A DNA stretch of 64,000 bases from Amoebophrya sp. A120 (taxonomy: Eukaryota; Sar; Dinophyceae; Syndiniales; Amoebophryaceae), in NCBI GenBank assembly GCA_905178155.1, contig CAJINV010000002.1, forward strand, positions 4,769,709-4,833,708. Direction: 5' to 3'. Every line of letters begins with the position of its first letter. Positions within the stretch are counted from its first letter, which is position 1. A model generated the notes under the pieces. That model had not been told where the DNA came from and did not search any database. It saw nothing but the letters and a program-made list of their open reading frames with translations. Below are positions 57,701-64,000 of the stretch, one piece after another. Position numbers and translations under genes: made by a program.

Positions 57701-60700
57701 GCCACTTGCTGGGCCGCTACGTGCGCCGCAGCTGCAAGTTGTTGTGCAGCGGCTCTTTGTTTCTCCTTTTTCGTCATCCGTTTTTCCCGCAATTCTTCGG
57801 CTTCTTTGATGAGCAAATGGACCTGCTGAGGAACTTGGGACAGGAAAATGTTCAGAGCAAAGGTGTGAATCTTCTCCACATACGCTTTCATTTTCTCAAA
57901 CGGGAATTTCGATTTGAGAATTTCGTAAATTTCCTTCGCCTCACTGTTCGTTGTGTAGTCGCAGAGCGTTTTCTTCAGGTTTTCTGGGCGGAGATTTTGG
58001 AACGGTCTCTTTTGCTGTTCCATCTCCTTATCGACGAGCATGAACAGGCAATAAATCTTCGACTTCCGGAACTTCTTGAAGACAGACTCAACGACCGCGT
58101 CCGTGTTCGGGTCCAGGATGAACTTCTTGAAATTCGCCCGCTCCGTGAAAGAAAAGAACGGCTTTTTCGAGGCGTGGCTCGTTATTTGCTCTGGAGCGAC
58201 CAGGGAACTGGACCAGATCTCGCGCATGTCAGGGAGCTGCTGTTGCTGCTGTTGGCCGCCGTTTTGTTGTTGCTTTGGTGCGCCAGAGGGTGCATGGACA
58301 GCGCCAGCATTGAAAGTGGCTCCGGAAGCGGCTGCCGCCTGTGTGTCCTGATCTAACACTCCCCCCGCACTACCTTGTTGTCCTTTTTTCTTTTTCCCTT
58401 TCCCCTTTGCCTTCGGAACAGATGCAGTACCTACCGGCGCCGCTTGTGGTTCAGCCTCAGCTTGCTGTGCGGCTGTTCCAGCGCCGCTACTCGTTACTTC
58501 CGCCTTCGAAAGAGGCTTGCTGTTCTGTCTCCTTCGGTTCATAAGCATCTGTTTTTCCGAATTACTCCACTTCTCCACTTCCGAATCGAAAAACGCCTTC
58601 GCAACTACCGAAATCTCGTGCTTCGTCAACACAAACTCCTGCTGGGCGACCGATAATTGCATCGCGCGGAACTTCCCCCGCAGCGCGAACCAGGTGTCTT
58701 CCTTTTTCAGCACTCTGGAGTGCTGGAGCAAATACCCGTTGGTCTCCTCCGATTCGTAGTAGGTCAGCAAGTGCTTCTTTAACAATTTTAGCTGCAGGAT
58801 CAAGTGCAACTGCATGCCGAACTTGGTTTGCTCGTTCTGCACCTGCTGCTGCACTTGGAAAACCTCGCGCATCGAACTCCGCAAGCCCTCCGCGGTGGTG
58901 GCTAACAGTGGCAAAAGCTCCTCCATCCAGTAGTGCTGCTGCCGGTCGATCAGCAACGCGTGCTTTTTCAGCCGTTTTCGCAGCTTCTTGGTGGTCGCGA
59001 TCTTTCGCTGGTCCAGCATATCGGCTCTTTGCATAAAGCTCTCAACTTTTTGCCTATAAGCACCGTTCGTGGCGTCATCATCTTTTCCAGCAGCTTGATG
59101 TCCTGTATCGTAAATCGCTTCATCAAAATCATCATCGTCTTCAGTTTCTCCATCACTCTCGCGTCCCCCATCAGGACCACCACCTCCGTGTTTCGCCTTC
59201 CAATGATTGTACTGGGCTTGGTCGTGCATGTACGTGTCAAACGATCCCGCTTGCTTGATGATCTGCATCGTTCTGGCCTTCTGTTTCTCCAGCACTTCTT
59301 TCGCTTTTTCAGAGAGTGTCTCCGTTTCCACGACCGATTTGACCGCTTTCTCCATGTCACTATCCGCCCGTTCCAAAACCCGCAACTGCTGCAGCGTGTG
59401 CGACGCCTGTCGGTCCCACAAGGCGAAAAAGGACTGGACGCGGGCCTTGAAAAATTGCAGGTAATCCACCCCAACCGCTTCCTCCGCAATCATCGGCAAA
59501 ACGTCCCAGAGCTCCGCGGAGAGTTCCTTGAATCTCAGCAAAGCATCCAATTCCGAAGTGAATGTCCTCCGGATCGGCGAGGTGACAATGATCAACTTCG
59601 TCTTCAGCGCGAAGTTCTGCTGCGCTTCCGTCTGTTCTTTCGCGATATTGTAGGCCAGCCGCGCTTTCTGCATCAACCTCCGCGCCGATTGGAGTTGCTC
59701 GTGCTCTTCGTGGGACAGGTTGTCGATATCGTATGCGATAACGTCCTTCCCGTCGTCGCTGACTTTCTCGGTGGACTTGTCCTTTTGCTGGAAGGACAAG
59801 AGGAAGTTCTTCTCAAACGGATCCACGATCACGTTGGGCAGATTTCTATTCTCCAAGACGAAGACCCCCTCCTCCTGGAATGCCTTTTGGTCGTTGTATT
59901 TTTTGTAGGAGCCGAAGACTTCTTTCTTGTTGGTTTCATCTCCACCTCCGGGTGAAGTAGGTGTTGAACTAGGAAGTAACGTCGCTCCTGCACGACCTTC
60001 GGCGAATTCATCTACTGTGTCTTCTTCTTCCACGACCTCATCAACTTTCGCCAGCACGATTGGCGGCTGGCCGGACTCCCCGGGGGTGTGGTATTTTTGA
60101 ACCAGAAACCGCTTGTGCACATCGTAGTCTCCGGCGGTGACGATGGCCTCGACGTCGTGGGGATCCATGCCGTAGTTCAATAGAGCCGCCCGTTGCTCCG
60201 TGCGACTGTATCTGATGTCGCCGGAAATTTTTGTCGACCTCGTTGAAGATAACATCTCCTGCTCAATGATATCGGCGTATTTATGCTCAGTGGAATACTG
60301 CATTTGCTGCTCCGTCACTGGTATCCAAGAGAAAAACTACTGCGTTGGCGTATAGTATTGGCGTATAGTATTTCTTGGACTGCCACCATCACAAGCACAA
60401 CTGTGCTGCTCGTCCGCAGAAGCTGCATGCAAAAACCTATCAAGGTGGTTCAACATAACACGTGCATGGTGTTTTATTGCCAGGCGTCACTTCTCAACAG
60501 GCTGGCACCAACATAATTTTTTCTTGGATACCCGGCGCCGCCCACTTGTGCAAATTCCCCTTTTCCCAAACTCGGTTGCCGTGCTCATCTATCTGTACCA
60601 CGCTTCCGTTCCGGTCTTCCTCGGGCTTTAGCCAGTGCGCGTCCACCTTCTTGGAACCTGGTGCCCCTGGTTTTCCGCCATCAAGGTCTTCTTTATCACC

Positions 60701-63700
60701 GAACCTATACGGGCGCGCCTTGAGGCTGAGCCCCGATAGGTTCCTGCAGTGCGTCACCATGGTCAATCTGTGCGTGACGCGGGTCGCGGTCGAAGCGCCA
60801 AGCTTCGTGAAAATGGTGCTATCCGCAGGTCCGTAGAAGGTCTCGATGGAATAGTCGGTCGTGGCGTCCACGTTCGCAATTTGCCGCTCCAGCCTCTCTT
60901 CGTGGGACAGCAGCGTGTGTCCACCGTGGTCTTCTTCCCCCGACGTATAATCGAGTAAATTCCGGGGGAGCGGCCAGTCGGAAACTGCGTATGCGTTGAA
61001 AGCAACGTCTTTCCTTTCCTCCAGCTCCGCGGCGGAGAGGGCGGAAAACTCCTCGAAAACTTCTTTTTTCAGCTCATTTTTGCGGAACAGCGCGAACCAA
61101 TCCCGGATCGCCCCGAAGTGCTCCGAGTACACCTCGGCGAGCATCTGGATCGCCTTCATCAGCCCGTTCGTGCGCAAGGCGTCGCGGTCCACCAGATAGC
61201 CCCCGGACGCCAGCGCCAGCAAAACCGGATCCTTCATCGCCATACGTTCCATGTTGGTGTGCAGTTTGAGTGCGACTTCTTTCCGGTGCTGTCTCTGCAT
61301 GCGGTCTTTCCGTGCTTCCTCATCCTCGTCGTACAAATGTTCTCCGGGCTCGACTTTTCTGACGTCCTGGGAGTACTTTGTTCTGTGGTGCGATTGTTTC
61401 GGAGCAGTTTCTTTTCCCGCGCGGCAAGTAGGAGGGTCAGCATTGTCATCATAAACATCCCGCCAACCTCTTGAAGCCTCTTTCTCTACTCCCGCTGGCG
61501 AAGGATGTTCCTCACCTCCACGTTCCAGTGAATCAAGTAACTCCTTGCGCCTCGCGCACAGCGCCTTTTCGCTTTCGAGCAATTCCTTTGGCTTCGCGCT
61601 GCACGACAGGTCGTTTTTGCTGCCGTCCTTCCTATGCTCAATGTAACGAAGGGTCTCGCCATCGGAGCTCACGTCGACCGTAAACTCTTTTCCAAATCTG
61701 CTCTGAGCCACAGCTTTCAAGGCCTCTTTAACGTCCACTTTCGGCGTAGTGCCAGCGGTGCCGTGTTGCAGCACCTCGGACAGAGGGCACTGAAATTCCA
61801 TTCCGCACGGTGTCCAGCCAGTCTCTCCGGTGGCGGCCGCGAGCTCCTTTCTGTCCTGAGCGATGACATCGCGGTCCACCTTATTCGTCATGACAGGCGG
61901 GGCGGGAGCACCATCGGAAGAACAAACTTTGGCGTCCCAGGTGGCTTTTAGGTTTTTTAGCAAGTTTTCCCTTTCCTGATTCACATGCTCTTCGTGGTTT
62001 TTCTTTCCACCCGGTAGGAGCTGGTCCACCGCACAGGCCCCTTCCATGATCTTCTTCATGAATTCTTCCTCTGTGTACTCAACGAAAGGACCACCCGCAT
62101 CTTGTTCCAGCGGACCATCTTGCGCAGTCCCGCTCGCAGTCGTGCCTTTCTGACTGCTCCGGGAGCTGCACGTAGCCTTCGCCTTCGCGGCTCCACCTCT
62201 ACAAGAACTTGATCTCTTCTTCCGCGCGCTACAAGAAGCAGAACTAGTACTGCCACGACCTGCTCTTTGTAACACCGCTGGTAAATCTCCTTCGCTGCGG
62301 TGAATCTGTTTTTCCCACTCTTTGTCCTTCCGCTGCATCTCCACAGACTTGCCCTCGTTCGTGGGGGGCAGTTGCTTTTTCACAAACTCCGTCTTCATCC
62401 GGTCAGCTTCGGCTGCAGCGCACTGAGCCATCGCCGCCAGGCCCTCCAGTGTGTCTTCTTCGCTCGAAGATGAAGAAGAACTGCCACTTTCGTCTTCGTC
62501 CTCCGAGGATGAACAGGAGTCAACCGAACGAAAAACAGAATGCTTGTCACCAAATTTCGCAGCATCGTGAGAAGGAGAACCACCACAAGATATTGAATTC
62601 TCCTTCTCCTTAGACCCACTGACTATCTTCGACACGGCGGACGATAACACCTCCCTGGACGCGACATTTAAGCCCTCTGTAATCCCGTTCGCCAGCTCAA
62701 TCTCCGCGTCTGCTTGATCCACGTCCATGCTCGTATCCTGGTCTTGCAGTCCTGCCACTGGTGTAAGTGCGGTGCTAGTTCTTGTGCCACGACGGCCACA
62801 CAAAGTTTGAAAGTTTTCTGTGCTTATGATCGTTGTATCGACTCCACCTGGAAGAACAGAAGTTGTGTTGAGCGGCATGGTCGGGGAAATCTGAACCATT
62901 CCGAATGACCCAGGTTTTTGATTTTGCTCCGCGTCGCTTGGACTACATTTTTGTCCTGTCGAAGATGCTGGCACAAGAACATCCGCAGAGGCAGACGCAG
63001 AAGAACAGTCCCTGTCTCTTACATTATCTGCATCAGCATCGACGATAGTACTGCTCCCTCCCGCTAATGTTCCTTTCAAGCGCGCTGGCGGGGACGGCGG
63101 CGCATAGTCGGGCGGAGGGGGTACTACATCAAGGGTGCTTTTTTCTCTCGACGCTGGTTCAGCAGGAGGAGTAGGCTCACCTCCGAGACAGTCCAAATCC
63201 GCGGGTTTCAGGTCTTCCTTCCCTTTGATCACAATCTTGCAAGATGAGTCGGAAGTAGGAATAACGGGAACAACCTGCTGCTCCTTTTCCTTATCATCAC
63301 ACGGCTTTGATGTCGCAGTATTGCTCATCTCAACGTCATGACCTTGATCGACGTCTTGCACCTCTTCATCCCCAGTCGTAGCACAATATTTTTCTGCCGC
63401 ACTCAGCATCGCTGTAATGTGTTCCTTTTCTTCCTCGGTCATTTTATCCTTGCTAAGAACGAAGTTGCTAGCCGCGAGAAAGTCGAAATTTCGGACCATA
63501 AACTGCCGCTGGGCGTAGGACAGGTATTCCACCCGCTTCTTCGCGCTGAGAAGAAACCACCTCGTCTCTTCATCCTTGTTTTCCCACGTTTTGTCGTCGA
63601 AAAGAAGCCCCCCAACTTCGCCAGGAGCCCGGCACCACATCTCGAGCAGCTGCGCTCGCGGGTCCTCGCCGGACGAGCAAGAACCGCCATTTTCATATGG

Positions 63701-64000
63701 ATTGCAAAAATGTCTGGGTCTGGAAACATGTCATGCGAAAAGTGAATAGGAGACGCACTGCAATTGCAATACGCAGCTATGCATGACAAATTTTTTGGCT
63801 CCCATGTTCTACGTATTCCGCATGCCATGGCAAACTGCGTTGTTGCATGACAGGTAAGCGGGCCTCTTCGTGCCTATGCAACACAGATTCTCGAATCATG
63901 CCAGACAAGCATGACAAACTTGCAGTCTTCCAGACCCAGACATTTTTGGATTTGATATTTCAACCGCACCGACAATCCTGTCCATCCGCTTTTTGTCCTC
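48748..64000 (-). CDS. giant protein with OAS/poly(A)-polymerase-like nucleotidyltransferase region (5' end outside window)
   Basis: Three exon parts: 64000-63948, 63703-60532 and 60317-48748, ending at a stop at 48748. The 214-bp intron 60531-60318 is GT-AG in phase and the one at 63704-63947 is an introner, so these are one gene. The partial product is about 4,930 residues and still open upstream. In order: an acidic/Ser-rich part with charged helices; a conserved-looking block before the GT-AG intron (LASGGYLVDRDALRTNGLMK; ADSTIFTKLGASTATRVTHR); long charged coiled-coil stretches; Gln-, Ala- and Lys-rich linkers (GKGKKKKGQQ; QQQQQQ); a second coiled-coil zone; the nucleotidyltransferase-like region; then a Gly/Thr/Ala-rich part and an acidic C terminus. 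The size, coiled coils and one enzyme-like fold suggest a scaffold with catalytic or nucleotide-sensing ability. No full-length relative is known to me. Confidence 0.75.
50800..52200 (-). other. nucleotidyltransferase-fold domain, OAS/PAP type
   Basis: Residues about 2700-3175 of the third exon part (numbering from 60318). A GS pair (LLPKGSVAQETVV, Gly at 51900-51898) is followed 12 residues later by DLD (51861-51853) in FDLDLTLYL. A third Asp sits 64 residues on in FTIDMSLV (51663-51661). Next come a helical segment LRPNVQQTIILAKRWYKE with SIAFLVLYTLEKLW, and then FFLIDPDSINKPED. In 2'-5' oligoadenylate synthases the same elements occur in this order: GSxxxGT, DAD, Asp in an FDV strand, RP..LIRLVKHWY, ALELLTVYAWE and ILDPADP. 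Non-canonical poly(A) polymerases have a related series. The Gly of GSxxxG is Glu here. All three metal-binding Asp are present, so activity is possible. Confidence 0.6.
60318..60531. mobile_element. introner with GT-AG borders, family D
   Basis: Minus-strand ends GTATCCAAGAAAAAA and TTCTCTTGGATACCAG are inverse repeats that coincide with the donor GT and acceptor AG. Splicing joins KWAAP to VTEQQMQYS in frame. The terminal repeat itself supplies the donor. Confidence 0.88.
63704..63947. mobile_element. introner, family A
   Basis: Ends carry GCAAAAATGTCTGGGTCTGG and its inverse. GGATT flanks it at 63699-63703 and 63948-63952. Removal joins VEISNP to YENGGSC in frame in the giant gene. Confidence 0.9.

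Noticed and set aside
58933-59955. 340-codon plus-strand open frame
   Set aside because: It lies antisense to the giant gene; its Leu/Arg/Val-rich translation mirrors the coiled-coil codons of the minus strand and has no domain.
60494-60530. Stop codon at 60494 as the end of a separate 1,048-residue gene
   Set aside because: The stop lies inside the intron 60531-60318; GT-AG splicing in phase links it to the giant gene.
1-64000. Dinoflagellate spliced-leader gene, rRNA, CRISPR array, prophage or plasmid features
   Set aside because: Looked for by eye on both strands; none found. A short or diverged spliced-leader gene could be missed.

Overview
This window is nuclear DNA of a protist, most probably a syndinean dinoflagellate of the Amoebophrya type (inference, about 60 % sure). 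Four things point there. Coding sequence is broken again and again by short intron-like elements (about 155-330 bp) with terminal inverted repeats and target-site duplications, i.e. introners. At most of these the reading frame is restored by cutting between the two copies of a short direct repeat, not at a GT-AG pair. Canonical GT-AG introns also occur. Nearly all genes lie on one strand, as in dinoflagellate unidirectional gene arrays. No ribosomal RNA, tRNA, spliced-leader, CRISPR or prokaryotic operon feature was seen.

Layout: a possible plus-strand gene end at 2-103 converges on a long minus-strand array. From left to right (all minus): a membrane-anchored unknown (1450-3454); a multi-exon gene resembling the tail region of a kinesin-3-type motor (4476-~7190); a signal-peptide-bearing Ser/Gly/Ala-rich protein (7786-11201); decayed HAD fragments (12231-12900); unknowns at 13620-14252, 14898-16865 (single membrane anchor) and 17328-18044 (basic); a chimeric HAD-like paralog (19704-20261); a secreted protein gene running into a GC-rich inverted-repeat island (22712-24312); an intact HAD-superfamily gene (27060-28064); an unknown with at least eight exons and clean GT-AG introns (~29174-31719); a coiled-coil protein with nine exons (32616-37417); a coiled-coil/nuclear-type protein (38199-40729); a Ser/Thr-rich membrane protein (41969-45093); and a giant gene (48748 to beyond 64000) whose partial product exceeds 4,900 residues.

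Two results stand out. First, the giant protein contains a nucleotidyltransferase-fold region with GS, DxD and third-Asp motifs followed by a helical segment and a DP motif, in the order found in OAS-type 2'-5' oligoadenylate synthases and related poly(A)-polymerase-like enzymes. Second, about seventeen introners of at least eight terminal-repeat families can be delimited to the base. Two of them in different genes are each exactly 320 bp, and all but a few carry the same internal motif (TTGTCATGC or a close variant) although their ends differ.

The HAD-like genes at 12k, 20k and 27k are dispersed, partly decayed duplicates that include a fused copy. Exon joins were worked out by hand from phase and repeats; where the join is not unique this is stated.
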